A stretch of 63,206 bases of DNA from Bacillus sp. JCM 19041 (GCA_001310375.1 BAXC01000012.1:1-63206); one strand, 5' to 3'. Shown: positions 1-10,790, counted from the stretch's first letter. The notes: generated by a model from the letters alone, not told the origin. Made by a program: numbers and translations.

Positions 1-12
1 GTTGCCGGGCAA
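1..12 (+). rRNA. 3' end of a 5S rRNA gene (partial)
   Basis: The first bases (GTTGCCGGGCAA) match the usual 3' end of Bacillaceae 5S rRNA, and a strong terminator follows at once. In Bacillus subtilis an rrn operon lies directly upstream of ctsR, which fits. Only about a dozen bases are present, so the call rests on this short match plus context. Confidence 0.6.
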
Positions 13-17
13 TCAGA

Positions 18-46
18 AAGACACCTGAAAAGGTGTCTTTTTTTCG
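18..46 (+). terminator. Rho-independent terminator of the upstream rrn operon
   Basis: The perfect stem AAGACACC / GGTGTCTT with a four-base loop is followed by a run of T. It sits a few bases after the presumed 5S end and would stop the rrn transcript. Confidence 0.85.
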
Positions 47-408
47 TCTATGCACAAAGCAAAAGAGACTGCTTCGGAGAAGCAGAAAAAGATAGGATCA
101 ACAGGAACATAAGGAAATGCGCTCTTTTTGAAATAGCCTCGTGACTAGACTTCATCGAAAACGCATCGTGTACCCCTGTGAGACGTAGGGGTTGTTTTCG
201 TAAAACCACATGAGAAGCTTCAATGAAATAACTCCATGTTTAACAACCTCGTAGAAAACCACCCCGGAGCAAGGAACGTTGCCAGGTTATGCGGAGACAA
301 AAAAGAAAGCGTTGAGACCATCATGGATATTCGCAGCTCTTACAATCGAATAAGTAAGAATCAATTAGCAACACGCAAATTTGCCGAAGTGAGTAAACGT
401 GAAGGGTG
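47..408. other. Unassigned region with two hairpins
   Basis: I recognise no gene in this stretch. It holds a compact hairpin CTGCTTC/GAAGCAG near 70-86. A larger nested inverted repeat lies at 156-200, with outer arms CGAAAAC/GTTTTCG and inner arms CCCCT/AGGGG, and has no T-run after it. A 67-codon reading frame from 236 has no ribosome binding site and no recognisable motif, so it is not called. A structured non-coding RNA or rrn-flank debris are both possible. Confidence 0.4.
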
Positions 409-865
409 TTATTTGATAAATAGGCTTTTTAAAACTTGATGACGGTGGTCAAATATTTTGTTTATCGATTTTTTCACAATAAGTTTATGGGTCGCTTGAC
501 CAATCAATGAGAATGGGAGTCGATAATGGAGAAGATCAGTCATTCTTGTCCCGGAATCTGTTTCTACAAAGTGATGTTGATGATGCCAAAATTTAAATGG
601 ACCAAATCGTTGCTCATCAACAAAGTAATGTCCGTCAATAACATGAGTGATTTCTGTTACCCAAGAAATCGGTACAGAGAATAATGGGCTGACTTTATAC
701 GTAATTAGTTGTCCACTATAAATGTCTTCCCCTGGTGAGTTAGTAATTCTAAAATTCATGTAATCTGGGTGATAGATTGCAGGTTTTCAGCTTTTGAAAA
801 AAGTCCCAAGCATAATCTAACGAAATAGGTATAAACTGAGTTCGCTCAAGTTGATACATTTTCAT
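409..865 (-). CDS. SRPBCC-family (START-like) protein, two frameshifts
   Basis: The C-terminal two thirds resembles small SRPBCC ligand-binding proteins of Bacilli, with the stretch HYFVDEQRFGPFKFWHHQHHF and a terminal helix. The N-terminal part (MKMYQLERTQF) lies in another frame. Restoring one T in the run near 797-802 and one C near 767-769 joins the parts into about 152 residues, a normal length for a single SRPBCC domain. The start is the ATG at 865, behind a GGAG ribosome site. The gene is convergent to the rrn operon and divergent from ctsR. Ligand and role are unknown. It could be a true pseudogene, but the lesions look like those in essential genes of the window. Confidence 0.6.
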
Positions 866-977
866 ACCACTACACTCCTTCTATCCTATAATTACCCATT
901 GTTTAAAAAGATAAGCAAATGATTGTAATAACGTCTAGAACCGATTTCATTGGCGATACTAGAGACAGAGCTCTAGG

Positions 978-1006
978 TTGAAGTTTTTTGAGAAACTTAT
1001 TATAAT
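978..1006 (+). promoter_or_regulatory. Sigma-A promoter of the ctsR operon
   Basis: TTGAAG and a perfect TATAAT are separated by 17 bases, about 60 bases before the ctsR start codon. The CtsR operator begins 12 bases after the -10 box, so bound CtsR would cover the start of transcription. Confidence 0.8.
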
Positions 1007-1018
1007 TAGTTGTATGAA

Positions 1019-1035
1019 AGTCAAATATAGTCAAA
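1019..1035 (+). promoter_or_regulatory. CtsR operator (heptad direct repeat)
   Basis: AGTCAAA-TAT-AGTCAAA is a perfect match to the known CtsR box (RGTCAAA-N3-RGTCAAA). A further partial repeat GTCAA follows directly. It lies between the -10 box and the ctsR start, implying that CtsR represses its own operon and that heat or protein stress relieves it through McsB and ClpC. Confidence 0.9.
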
Positions 1036-1067
1036 GTCAATTAAGGTTCGTCAGGGGTGGTGATGAT

Positions 1068-1538
1068 ATGGGCAATATAACAGACCTAATTGAACAGTAT
1101 TTGAAAATGACATTAACGCGGAGCGGAAATGAACTTCTTGAAATTAAACGTAGTGAACTGGCGAAGCAATTTCAATGTGTTCCTTCACAAATTAATTATG
1201 TTATTAGCACACGTTTCACTTTAGAAAAAGGTTATATCGTAGAAAGCAAGAGAGGCGGAGGTGGTTATATACGTATAACCAAAGTTGAGTCTCATGGTGA
1301 TCTTGCTTTATTTGACCAGATGTGCAGATTGATAGGGGATAAAATTGATCAACAAACCGCTCGAAATATGGTATTACGTCTTTATGAAGAAGAGGCTATA
1401 AATAGAAGAGAAGCGAATCTAATTGCTAGTGCACTTGACCGATCTCATTATCAATCCTCGATGGCAAATCGAGATGAAATTCGGGCAAATATATTAAGAG
1501 CAATGATTGATACGCTTAAATATAAAGAAAACCGGTAA
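1068..1538 (+). CDS. ctsR: CtsR, class III stress-gene repressor
   Basis: This is the transcriptional repressor of clp protease genes. The N-terminal winged helix-turn-helix holds the family hallmark FQCVPSQINYVI and the glycine-rich wing SKRGGGGYIRI at about residues 60-70; the C-terminal helical domain carries the site through which McsB/ClpCP control the protein. Length is 156 residues, as in B. subtilis. I chose the ATG at 1068 because MGNITDLIEQYLK aligns with the family N-terminus and a GGGGTGG site precedes it; an upstream in-frame extension would run through the operator. First gene of the ctsR-mcsA-mcsB-clpC operon. Confidence 0.95.
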   Translation: MGNITDLIEQYLKMTLTRSGNELLEIKRSELAKQFQCVPSQINYVISTRFTLEKGYIVESKRGGGGYIRITKVESHGDLALFDQMCRLIGDKIDQQTARNMVLRLYEEEAINRREANLIASALDRSHYQSSMANRDEIRANILRAMIDTLKYKENR

Positions 1539-1557
1539 TAGATAGAGAGGTGATGAC

Positions 1558-2084
1558 ATGGTATGTCAAGAATGTAAGGTTCGACAAGCTACACTACATT
1601 TTACAAAGATCATAAATGGAAAGAAAACTGAGATGCATTTATGTGAAAGCTGTGCGAGAGAGAAGGGCGAATCGATTCCTGGAACCGATAGTTTTTCAAT
1701 CCATCATTTATTTTCTGGTTTATTTAATATGGAGACGAACGAACAAATGGCGAGTGCTCAAAAAAATAAAATGGCTTGCCCTAATTGTGGAATGAGTTAT
1801 GAAAAATTTCTCCATGTCGGACGATTCGGGTGCGGTAGTTGTTATGAAACATTTTCAACAAAATTAAGCTCAGTATTCAAACGGGTACACGGAGGAAATG
1901 TAAAGCATGTAGCAAAATACCAAAGCGAATTGGTCACTCTATTCAAATTGAAAAACGAGTTGAAGAATTAAGAGATGCTCTTGATCTTCATGTCCGTGAT
2001 GAGGAGTTCGAAAAGGCTGCAGAGTTACGTGATAAGATTAAAATACTGAAGAAACAGATTGAAGAAGCTAAGGGAGGGGAATGA
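1558..2084 (+). CDS. mcsA: McsA, zinc-finger activator of McsB kinase (one frameshift)
   Basis: McsA binds and activates the protein-arginine kinase McsB. It shows paired CxxC motifs (CQEC, CESC, CPNC, CGSC) for zinc, followed by a UVR-type C-terminal helix with EEFEKAAELRDKI. The reading frame breaks near 1912: a single G is missing where the family has VGKIPKRIG, turning GTAGGC into GTAGC. Restored, the protein is 175 residues and ends seven bases before mcsB. I read the break as a sequence error because both halves are well conserved. Confidence 0.9.
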
Positions 2085-2090
2085 AACAAA

Positions 2091-3167
2091 GTGAGCTTAA
2101 ATCGATTTTTGGAAAATGCAATAAGTCCTTGGATGAAAAAGGACGGGGCTGAATCGGATATTGTGTTAAGTAGCCGAATAAGATTAGCAAGAAACATGAA
2201 TGCTTTCACATTCCCTTTGCTTGCTTCAAAAGATGAAGCCTACTTGGTAGCTAAACACGTGCAAGAAGCCTTAGCATCGAGCCAAGGGGATGCTCTTGGG
2301 GCGGCGGAGATGTTAACAATGGATGAAATGCGCACGAACGATAAGCGCATCCTCGTAGAAAAACATCTAATTAGTCCACACTTAGCTGAACAATCAAAGT
2401 ATGGCAAAGTGCTGCTAAGTGGAGATGAGTCTCTAAGTGTGATGGTGAATGAAGAAGATCATATTCGGATTCAAGTGTTAAACCCAGGTTTTGACTTGGA
2501 AAAAAGTCTTCAAGCAGCAAATGCTGTTGATGACTGGATTGAATCTCACGTAACTTATGCTTATGACAAACAGTTTGGTTACTTGACCAGTTGCCCTACA
2601 AATGTTGGCACAGGTATGAGAGCGTCCGTTATGATGCATTTGCCAGCACTTGCTATTACACAGCAACTTCAGAGAATTCTTCCGGCTATTAATCAATTAG
2701 GGCTAGTTGTAAGAGGAATTTATGGGGAAGGCAGCGAAGCTTTAGGAAACCTGTTTCAAATTTCGAATCAGATGACTCTTGGTAAAACGGAACAGGATAT
2801 TGTTGATGAACTACAAAGTGTGGTGAAACAACTAATTAGGCAAGAGCGAGGAGCTCGGGAATCTTTACTGGAACATTCTAAGTTGAAGCTTACAGACCGC
2901 GTTTTCCGTTCATTTGGAATTCTTTCAAATAGCTATGTGATTGATTCCAAAGAAGCAACGCGTAGGTTATCTGATGTTCGCTTAGGTATTGATTTAGGCT
3001 TAATAGAGAATGTATCTGGCAATATATTAAATGAACTAATGATTCTCACTCAGCCAGGCTTCTTACAGCAATATGCGGAAAAAGTCCTTTCGCCTGAACA
3101 ACGAGACGAGCTGAGAGCTACTTTAATTAGAGAACGATTGAAAATGGAACATAAGCAAGTGGATTGA
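2091..3167 (+). CDS. mcsB: McsB, protein-arginine kinase
   Basis: McsB phosphorylates arginine residues, marking proteins (including CtsR) for ClpC-ClpP degradation. It is a phosphagen-kinase homologue of 358 residues. It has the N-terminal nucleotide-binding part SDIVLSSRIRLARN, the conserved TSCPTNVGTGMRASVMMHLP block with the active-site cysteine, and RGIYGEGSEA near residue 210. It starts with GTG just after the mcsA stop, behind GGGAGGGG. The frame is intact. Its place between mcsA and clpC matches its joint work with both products. Confidence 0.95.
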   Translation: MSLNRFLENAISPWMKKDGAESDIVLSSRIRLARNMNAFTFPLLASKDEAYLVAKHVQEALASSQGDALGAAEMLTMDEMRTNDKRILVEKHLISPHLAEQSKYGKVLLSGDESLSVMVNEEDHIRIQVLNPGFDLEKSLQAANAVDDWIESHVTYAYDKQFGYLTSCPTNVGTGMRASVMMHLPALAITQQLQRILPAINQLGLVVRGIYGEGSEALGNLFQISNQMTLGKTEQDIVDELQSVVKQLIRQERGARESLLEHSKLKLTDRVFRSFGILSNSYVIDSKEATRRLSDVRLGIDLGLIENVSGNILNELMILTQPGFLQQYAEKVLSPEQRDELRATLIRERLKMEHKQVD

Positions 3168-3187
3168 TTATCATGGAGGTGGAGTAA

Positions 3188-5638
3188 ATGATGTTTGGAA
3201 GATTTACAGAGCGTGCTCAAAAAGTATTGGCGCTGTCTCAAGAAGAAGCGATTCGATTAAGCCATCACAACATAGGTACTGAACATATATTACTGGGTCT
3301 TATACGTGAAGGAGAAGGCATTGCAGCAAAAGCATTACAGCAACTTGGGCTTGGGGCAGAAAAACTGCAAAAAGAAGTGGAGACACTAGTTGCAAAGGCC
3401 AAGAAGGCAGAAAAGCATCCATAGCACACCGCATTATACACCGAGAGCAAAAAAAGTCATTGAGCTTTCGATGGACGAAGCTAGAAAACTAGGACACTCT
3501 TACGTAGGAACAGAGCATATTCTACTTGGTTTGATTCGAGAAGGAGAGGGTGTTGCTGCACGTGTGTTGAATAACTTAGGGGTTAGCCTTAATAAAGCAA
3601 GACAGCAAGTACTCCAGCTTCTAGGTAGCAATGAAGGGGGAAGTTCTTCGCAGTCTGGTGGAGCAACAGCTAATGCGAATACGCCAACACTAGATAGCCT
3701 TGCCCGTGATTTAACTGCTATTGCGCGAGAGGAAACGCTTGATCCTGTTATTGGTAGAAGCAAAGAAATTGAACGTGTGATTCAAGTACTAAGCCGTCGT
3801 ACTAAAAATAATCCAGTCTTAATAGGAGAACCAGGGTCGGTAAAACCGCAATTGCAGAGGGGTTAGCGCAGAGTATTGTTGCAAATGAAGTGCCAGAAAC
3901 TCTGCGGAATAAACGTGTGATGACCCTAGATATGGGGACTGTGGTAGCTGGGACAAAATATCGAGGTGAGTTCGAAGACCGTCTGAAAAAAGTAATGGAT
4001 GAAATTCGTCAGGCAGGAAATGTCATCCTCTTTATTGATGAGCTTCATACATTGATTGGTGCTGGTGGAGCAGAAGGCGCAATTGATGCTTCGAATATAC
4101 TAAAGCCTTCGCTAGCGCGTGGGGAGTTACAATGTATCGGTGCGACAACTCTTGATGAATACCGTAAATATATTGAAAAAGATGCAGCCCTTGAGCGTCG
4201 TTTCCAACCGATTCAGGTGGATGAGCCAACTCTGGATGAGTCCGTACAAATCTTATATGGTCTGCGTGACCGTTATGAAGCACATCACCGTGTGACGATT
4301 ACTGATCTAGCAATCGAGGAAGCTGTCAAGTTATCAGACCGATATATTTCCGATCGCTTCCTACCGGACAAAGCTATTGACCTAATTGATGAGGCTGCAT
4401 CTAAAGTGCGCTTGCGTTCTTATACAGCACCACCAAACTTAAAAGAACTGGAAGCTAGGTTAGAGGAGACAAGAAAAGAGAAAGATGCCTCTGTCCAAAG
4501 CCAGGAGTTTGAAAAAGCAGCATCTCTCCGTGACTCGGAGCAACGCTTACGAGAAGAACTTGAAGAAATGAAAAATGAGTGGAAGAAAAAACAAGGTCAA
4601 GAAAACACAGAAGTTGTAGTGGAAGATATTGCACAAGTTGTGGCTAGTTGGACTGGAATTCCGGTTTCCAAATTAGCTGAAGAAGAAACGGATCGATTAC
4701 TACGCATGGAATCAATTCTTCATGAGCGACTTGTTGGCCAAGAAGAAGCAGTAAAATCCATTTCTAAAGCGATTCGTCGTGCTCGTGCAGGTTTAAAAGA
4801 CCCTAAACGTCCAATTGGTTCGTTTATCTTCTTGGGTCCAACTGGTGTTGGAAAAACAGAATTGGCAAGGGCTGTCGCTGAAACGTTGTTTGGTGATGAA
4901 GATTCTGTTATTCGTATTGATATGTCGGAGTATATGGAAAAACATGCAACAAGTCGTTTAGTTGGATCGCCCCCAGGCTATGTTGGACATGAAGAAGGCG
5001 GACAACTGACAGAGAAGATCCGCAGAAAGCCATATTCTGTTATCTTGTTAGATGAAATCGAAAAAGCTCATCCAGATGTTTTTAATATATTGCTACAAGT
5101 GCTTGAGGATGGACGGTTAACCGACTCAAAAGGACGGACGGTTGATTTCCGTAATACTGCAGTGATCATGACTTCCAATGTGGGGGCATCACAGCTCAAA
5201 CGTAACAAATACCTTGGCTTTACGACGGAAACTGAAGGTCAAGAATATAAAGACATGAAGGATCGTGTGATGTCAGAACTTAAGAATAGTTTTAGACCAG
5301 AGTTCTTAAACCGCATTGATGAAATCATTGTATTCCATTCTTTAGAGAAAAAACATGTGCGCGAGATCATTACAATGATGGCCGACCAACTAAAGAGCCG
5401 TCTTTCCGAGCAAGGTATTGATTTCGAACTTACAGAAGAGGCAAAAGACAAGATCACGGATATTGGTTATGATCCGGAGTACGGAGCCCGACCTTTGCGC
5501 CGTGCACTGCAAAAAGAAGTAGAGGATCGTTTGTCGGAAGAGCTTTTGAGAGGCACGATTGTAAAAGGGCAAAAAGCCGTTATTTACATGAAAGATGGAG
5601 AATTGGCAGTTGAAGCGAAAGAAAAAACAAATGTATAA
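3188..5638 (+). CDS. clpC: ClpC, AAA+ unfoldase (three single-base losses)
   Basis: ClpC feeds arginine-phosphorylated or adaptor-bound proteins to ClpP. In order it has two N-terminal Clp_N repeats (each with [16 protein letters not shown] or close), AAA1 with Walker A GEPGVGKT and Walker [10 protein letters not shown], a UVR-like middle coiled coil, and AAA2 with [11 protein letters not shown] and [13 protein letters not shown]. Three breaks are seen: a missing G near 3392 (VGKGQ), a missing A near 3411-3414, and one base missing in Walker A near 3834-3836. Restored length is about 817 residues, against 810 in B. subtilis. All three fall in runs of one base and are best explained as sequence errors. 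Confidence 0.93.
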
Positions 5639-5647
5639 GCAATGATA

Positions 5648-5682
5648 AAAGAACCGGAGGGAGTTTCCTCCGGTTCTTTTAA
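5648..5682 (+). terminator. Terminator after clpC
   Basis: The stem AAAGAACCGGAGG / CCTCCGGTTCTTT with a short loop ends in a T-rich tract ten bases after the clpC stop. It separates the CtsR operon from radA. Confidence 0.9.
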
Positions 5683-5747
5683 AAACAAGCGTTTCTCTGC
5701 GGTTTTTGGTACACTTACAGTATTGAAGCAAACGGAGGAATGAATGC

Positions 5748-7120
5748 ATGGCGAAACAAAAAACAAAATTTGTCTGCCAAGAGTGTGGATATGAATCAGC
5801 GAAATGGATGGGAAAATGTCCCGGTTGTCAAAGTTGGAATACAATGGTAGAAGAGATGAATGCAAAGGAAAAGCAAAGAAGCCGCAGTTATGTAACATCG
5901 GGTGACACAATCCATAAAGCGCAACCGATTACTTCGGTGAAGGGCGAACGTGAACCTCGAGTGAGTACGACGATGACCGAACTTGATCGTGTTTTAGGGG
6001 GAGGTATTGTACCTGGTTCACTTGTGTTGGTTGGAGGTGACCCTGGAATTGGGAAGTCGACATTATTACTACAATTATCAGCGAAGTTAGCAAATACGAA
6101 TGAACGGGTATTGTATATTTCAGGGGAAGAATCAGTTAAGCAAACAAAGTTGCGTGCTGACAGGTTAGAACTGTCCTCTGATCAATTATTCGTGCTGGCC
6201 GAAACGGATGTCTCATTAATAGAACGAGCGATCGATGAAGTACAGCCATCCCTTGTTGTGATTGACTCAATACAGACCGTCTACCAGGAAGAGATTACTT
6301 CCGCGCCAGGAAGTGTTGCCCAGGTGCGAGAATGTACGGCAGCGTTTATGAGAGTCGCTAAAACAAGAGGAATCGCCGTATTTATTGTTGGTCACGTAAC
6401 GAAGCAAGGGTCAATTGCAGGTCCAAAATTGTTGGAGCATATGGTTGATTCGGTTCTCTATTTTGAAGGTGAACGGCACCATACGTATCGAATATTACGG
6501 GCAGTAAAAAATCGTTTTGGATCAACTAACGAGATGGGCATTTTTGAAATGAAAGAACTTGGACTAGAAGAAGTGCTTAATCCTTCAGAAATCTTCCTTG
6601 AGGAACGTTCGCAAGGGGCTGCGGGTTCGGTCGTTGTGGCTCCATGGAGGGGACAAGGCCTGTCCTAGTAGAACTTCAGGCGTTAATTTCTCCAATGGGT
6701 TTTGGAAACCCACGACGAATGGCAACGGGCTTAGATCATAACCGTGTGTCGTTGCTTATGGCTGTGTTAGAAAAGCGTGTAGGAATGCTTCTACAAAACC
6801 AAGACGCTTATTTAAAAGTTGCAGGTGGAGTGAAGCTTGATGAACCAGCGATTGATTTAGCGATTGCGCTGAGCATTGCTTCGAGTTTCCGCAATCAGTC
6901 AACAGAGCCAATGGATGTCGCTATTGGCGAAGTTGGTTTGACGGGTGAGATACGTCGAGTGTCACGAATTGAACAACGTGTAAATGAAGCGGCTAAATTA
7001 GGGTTTAAGAGAGTTATAATACCAGAGAAGAACTTAGGTGGCTGGACTGTACCAAAAGGTATTGATGTTGTTGGTGTCCCGACGCTTGATAAAGCGCTAG
7101 ATGCTGCTTTAGGGAGGTAG
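5748..7120 (+). CDS. radA: RadA, DNA repair and branch-migration ATPase (one frameshift)
   Basis: RadA processes recombination intermediates. It has an N-terminal zinc finger ([18 protein letters not shown]), a RecA-like ATPase core with Walker [11 protein letters not shown], the RadA-specific [13 protein letters not shown] motif, and a Lon-protease-like C-terminal domain. The frame breaks near 6641, where one T is missing in GCTTCCATGG (family sequence SMEGTRP). Restored length is 457 residues, as in B. subtilis. It is followed five bases later by disA, the conserved pair in Bacilli; DisA and RadA are known to interact in damage checking. Confidence 0.93.
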
Positions 7121-7125
7121 TAGGA

Positions 7126-8199
7126 ATGGAAGAAAGGAATCGAACTGTATTTATTCAAAATTTATTGAAGTTAGTTGCGCCAGGAACACCGTTACGAGCG
7201 GGCATTGACAATGTTTTACGTGCGAATACCGGGGGATTAATTGTGCTAGGCTACAATAATGAAATGATGAATATTGTAGATGGCGGATTCTTTATTAACA
7301 GTGATTTTTCGCCAGCCTACTTATATGAATTAGCAAAAATGGATGGTGCTATTATTCTAAGTGAGGACGGGAAACGGATTCTATACGCGAATACGCAGCT
7401 TGTTCCTAACAATAATATTTCATCAAGCGAGACGGGTATCCGTCACCGTTCTGCTGAGCGGGTAGCTAAACAAACAGGGAATTTAACGATTTCCATCTCT
7501 CAACGCCGTAATGTTATCACGCTTTATCAAGGTGAATACCGTTATTCTTTAAAAGATATTGGTGTCATATTAACAAAAGCTAATCAAGCGATACAAACAC
7601 TTGAGAAATACAAATCTGTACTAGACCAAAGCATTACCAACCTTGGAGCACTTGAATTTGAACAATTGGTTACGTTTAGTGATCTCGTCCAAGTTATCCA
7701 TAGAATTCAAATGGTACTACGGATTAAGCAAGAAATCCAAAATTTCATTCTTGAACTTGGAGATGAAGGTCGTTTAATTACAATGCAATTAAAAGAACTT
7801 GTTTCAAACACGGAACAAGAAGCATTGTATCTGCTAAAAGACTATTCAAAAGAGCGAACACATGATGTGAAAAAAACGCTAGCAGAGCTAACTACATTGT
7901 TGAATGAGGATCTTCTAGATGAACAGGCGATTGTAAAGGCGCTTGGTTATGGACGGACAACCAATCTTATGGAGCAGCCAGCTTCACCTAGAGGTTACCG
8001 GATCCTCCATAGAATACCTCGGCTCCCTACACAGATTATTGAAAATGTCATTGATGAATATGGTCACCTCTCAAGTGTAATGGTAGCGACCGCAGAGCAA
8101 CTAGATGAGGTTGATGGAATTGGTGAGGCAAGAGCGAAGTTGATTAAAGACGGTTTAAACCGGATTCAAGAACAGCTTTTTGTTGATCGCCATATTTAG
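7126..8199 (+). CDS. disA: DisA, DNA-scanning diadenylate cyclase
   Basis: DisA makes cyclic di-AMP from two ATP and slows when it meets branched DNA, so it reports on chromosome integrity before sporulation. The N-terminal DAC domain shows both active-site motifs, DGA (MDGAIILS) and RHR ([10 protein letters not shown]). A helical linker and a RuvA-like helix-hairpin-helix domain ([12 protein letters not shown]) end the 357-residue protein. The ATG lies behind GGGAGG, which overlaps the radA end. Frame and motifs are intact, so activity is expected. Confidence 0.96.
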   Translation: MEERNRTVFIQNLLKLVAPGTPLRAGIDNVLRANTGGLIVLGYNNEMMNIVDGGFFINSDFSPAYLYELAKMDGAIILSEDGKRILYANTQLVPNNNISSSETGIRHRSAERVAKQTGNLTISISQRRNVITLYQGEYRYSLKDIGVILTKANQAIQTLEKYKSVLDQSITNLGALEFEQLVTFSDLVQVIHRIQMVLRIKQEIQNFILELGDEGRLITMQLKELVSNTEQEALYLLKDYSKERTHDVKKTLAELTTLLNEDLLDEQAIVKALGYGRTTNLMEQPASPRGYRILHRIPRLPTQIIENVIDEYGHLSSVMVATAEQLDEVDGIGEARAKLIKDGLNRIQEQLFVDRHI

Positions 8200-8200
8200 T

Positions 8201-8224
8201 AAGGGACAATTAATTGTCCCTTTA
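8201..8224 (+). terminator. Terminator after disA
   Basis: AGGGACAATTAATTGTCCCTTT is an almost loop-free palindrome with a short T tail, directly after the disA stop codon. The T-run is short, so termination may be partial. Confidence 0.65.
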
Positions 8225-8347
8225 AGGCATTATATGGGCAGATTAATGAATTCTGCTAGATTTCATGTTTTTTTATGGAAAATACAGTTTGCTAGGTTTG
8301 AGAGTTGTAAACTTGTCTATAATAGCTAAAAGGAGGTGTGTAAGTAC

Positions 8348-9463
8348 ATGCTTAAATGGATTGTAAGGATATTTTTTATTTTAGCAGGAGCTACTTTGGG
8401 CTTTTTGTTCATTCCAGAGCTTATCGAAATGACGGCATTTGAAGCCCCAGCTTGGTTGTCCAGTCCTTATACCGGAACGGCAATTGGTGCGTTGGTCTTA
8501 TACGGTGTTTCATTATATCTAGCTGATCTTATTGTTAATTTCTTTCGTTTGATTGAGGAAACGATTGTGAAAGCACCAATTGCGGATGTATTGTCTGGTT
8601 CGATGGGGCTAATTGTTGGTTTAGTAGCTGGTTACTTGATCGGATCCCCGTTGAATGCTTTTGGCATTCCAGTTATAAGTAATATATTGCCAGTGTTTAT
8701 AACGATATTAGTTGGTTATTTAGGGTTTCAAATTGGATTTAAAAAACGGGATGAAATGTTACAATTTATTTTATCTATGCGCAATCAAAAGGACAAAGAC
8801 ACGCAAAAGAAAAAAGACTCTGTTGGTCAAGAGCAAGAAGAACAAATGTCTGGCAAACAAATGAAGATACTCGATACTAGCGTTATTATCGATGGTCGAA
8901 TTGCAGATATTTGTCAAACTGGTTTTCTTGAGGGAACGTTAGTGATTCCAGAGTTTGTGTTAGATGAATTGCAACATATTGCTGACTCCTCTGATGCATT
9001 AAAGCGAAACCGTGGTCGCCGTGGCCTTGATATATTAAACAAAATTCAAAAAGAACTTCCAGTCAATGTGCATATATACGAAGGTGATTTTGAAGATATT
9101 CAAGAAGTTGATAGCAAACTTGTGAAATTAGCAAAGTTATCTTCGGGGATTGTTGTAACAAATGATTTTAATTTGAATAAAGTCTGTGAGCTACAAGGTG
9201 TACAAGTATTAAACATTAATGACTTAGCGAACGCAGTCAAGCCAGTGGTTCTTCCTGGAGAAGTCTTAAATGTGTATGTGATTAAAGAAGGGAAAGAAAA
9301 CCATCAAGGTGTTGCTTACTTAGATGACGGCACAATGATTGTTGTTGAAGGTGGCCGTGACTTAATGAATAAGCAAGTTGATGTAACGGTAACAAGCGTT
9401 TTACAGACGAGTGCGGGCAGGATGATATTTGCTAAACCCAAATCGTTAGAGAAAGCCCAATAA
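8348..9463 (+). CDS. yacL: YacL, membrane PIN/TRAM-domain protein
   Basis: Four N-terminal membrane segments (to about residue 130) are followed by a PIN-type nuclease domain beginning [15 protein letters not shown]. Acidic residues of a PIN active site are visible there, in [10 protein letters not shown] and in [11 protein letters not shown]; a TRAM-like RNA-binding C-terminus follows. The length is 372 residues. The ATG at 8348 was chosen because AGGAGGTG ends eight bases before it; in-frame GTG codons inside that site are unlikely starts. The exact RNA target is not known to me. It is conserved between disA and ispD in Bacilli. Confidence 0.9.
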   Translation: MLKWIVRIFFILAGATLGFLFIPELIEMTAFEAPAWLSSPYTGTAIGALVLYGVSLYLADLIVNFFRLIEETIVKAPIADVLSGSMGLIVGLVAGYLIGSPLNAFGIPVISNILPVFITILVGYLGFQIGFKKRDEMLQFILSMRNQKDKDTQKKKDSVGQEQEEQMSGKQMKILDTSVIIDGRIADICQTGFLEGTLVIPEFVLDELQHIADSSDALKRNRGRRGLDILNKIQKELPVNVHIYEGDFEDIQEVDSKLVKLAKLSSGIVVTNDFNLNKVCELQGVQVLNINDLANAVKPVVLPGEVLNVYVIKEGKENHQGVAYLDDGTMIVVEGGRDLMNKQVDVTVTSVLQTSAGRMIFAKPKSLEKAQ

Positions 9464-9469
9464 ACAAAA

Positions 9470-9498
9470 GCCTGCCTTTTTATAAGGGCAGGTTTTTT
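9470..9498 (+). terminator. Terminator after yacL
   Basis: CCTGCC / GGGCAGG with a T/A-rich loop is followed by six T, seven bases after the yacL stop. Confidence 0.85.
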
Positions 9499-9555
9499 GA
9501 GGAGAAGCGCGTTCTCATGGTAAACTGGCTTTATGATGAATTAAAGGGAGAACGT

Positions 9556-10248
9556 ATGATGGATTATAAAGCAATTGTATTAGCTGCTGGACAGGGCAAG
9601 CGAATGAACGCGGGTTTTAACAAACAATTGATTAAGCTAAATGGTACTCCACTTATTATCCATTCTTTGCGTTTGTTTGAAGCAGATGATGAGTGTTCAG
9701 AAATAATCCTAGTTGTTAGTGCAAATGAACGCGAAGATATGAACAAACTTGTGGAGGATTATAAATTAAAGAAAGTAAGGAAATTGGTGATAGGTGGTGT
9801 AGAGCGTCAAGATAGCGTCTACGCTGGATTATCAGCAATAAATGATAAAGGTATTGTGTTAATTCATGACGGTGCAAGGCCGTTCGTTAAACGGGCTGTC
9901 ATTCAAGGGCTTGTAGATGAAGCTGAAAAAGCGGGTGGTGCAATTGCTGCTGTTCCGGTCAAAGATACAATTAAGAGAACAGCAGGAGGCTTTATCGAAA
10001 AAACGGTGGAGCGGGCCGATCTATGGGCTGCCCAAACACCACAAGGGTTTCAGTATGATTTAATCTTAGAAGCTCATCGGGATGCTAAGGCACATGGCTA
10101 TACTGGAACGGACGATGCGAGCCTGGTTGAGAGGATAGGTAAGCCTGTATCAATCGTAGAAAGCGATTATTTAAACTTAAAATTGACTACAGAAGAAGAT
10201 TTATTATTTGCGGAGACGATCTTACAAGCAAAGGAGAACGAAAGATGA
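9556..10248 (+). CDS. ispD: IspD, 2-C-methyl-D-erythritol 4-phosphate cytidylyltransferase
   Basis: IspD makes CDP-methylerythritol in the non-mevalonate isoprenoid pathway. The nucleotide-binding signature LAAGQGKRM is at the N-terminus, with DGARPF and TPQGF in the core and GTDDASLVE near the C-terminus. About 230 residues, normal for the family. ATG at 9556 or 9559 both fit GGGAG; the second has the better spacing. It overlaps ispF by four bases (ATGA), so the two consecutive-pathway enzymes are translationally coupled. Confidence 0.94.
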   Translation: MMDYKAIVLAAGQGKRMNAGFNKQLIKLNGTPLIIHSLRLFEADDECSEIILVVSANEREDMNKLVEDYKLKKVRKLVIGGVERQDSVYAGLSAINDKGIVLIHDGARPFVKRAVIQGLVDEAEKAGGAIAAVPVKDTIKRTAGGFIEKTVERADLWAAQTPQGFQYDLILEAHRDAKAHGYTGTDDASLVERIGKPVSIVESDYLNLKLTTEEDLLFAETILQAKENER

Positions 10249-10721
10249 TTCGAATTGGACAAGGCTATGATGTACATCAAATGGTAGAAGGTAGACCATT
10301 TATTTTGGGAGGTATTACGATTCCTCATGAAAAGGGATTGCTTGGTCATTCTGATGCGGATGTTCTTCTACATACGATTACAGATGCAGCGCTAGGCGCT
10401 ATCGGAGCAGGTGATCTAGGGAAACACTTTCCTGATACAGATGAGGCTTATAAAGACGCAGATTCAAAAGAACTACTAAAACATGTATGGAAGCTTGTAA
10501 AGGAGTCTGGTTATACGCTCGGAAATGTGGATTGTACGGTTATGGCACAAAAGCCAAAACTTGCCCCATACATTGATGAGATGCGAACTAAAATTGCCGA
10601 GCTTTTGGAAACAGAGGTAGCTAATGTTGGAGTGAAAGCAACAACCACTGAAAAACTAGGGTTTGTTGGTCGTGAGGAGGGCGTGGCTGCACAAGCGGTT
10701 ATCTTGCTAGTAAAAGCGTAG
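10245..10721 (+). CDS. ispF: IspF, 2-C-methyl-D-erythritol 2,4-cyclodiphosphate synthase
   Basis: IspF closes the cyclodiphosphate ring two steps after IspD. Metal ligands are visible in GYDVHQ (Asp and His) and in HSDADVLLH, and the C-terminal [13 protein letters not shown] signature is present. 158 residues, the family norm, forming a trimer in known members. It overlaps the ispD stop. Confidence 0.95.
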   Translation: MIRIGQGYDVHQMVEGRPFILGGITIPHEKGLLGHSDADVLLHTITDAALGAIGAGDLGKHFPDTDEAYKDADSKELLKHVWKLVKESGYTLGNVDCTVMAQKPKLAPYIDEMRTKIAELLETEVANVGVKATTTEKLGFVGREEGVAAQAVILLVKA

Positions 10722-10727
10722 AAATCT

Positions 10728-10755
10728 TTGTTTTTAAGTTAGAACATGCTATGAT
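10728..10755 (+). promoter_or_regulatory. Candidate sigma-A promoter for gltX
   Basis: TTGTTT and TATGAT are separated by 16 bases, about 35 bases before the gltX start codon. The match is moderate. Confidence 0.45.
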
Positions 10756-10790
10756 GATTCAGAATAAGCGAGACAGAGGAGTGCGTCGTA

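Noticed and set aside
236..439. 67-codon reading frame in the 5' region
   Set aside because: No ribosome binding site, no recognisable motif, and it overlaps the end of the SRPBCC gene on the other strand; not supported as a gene.
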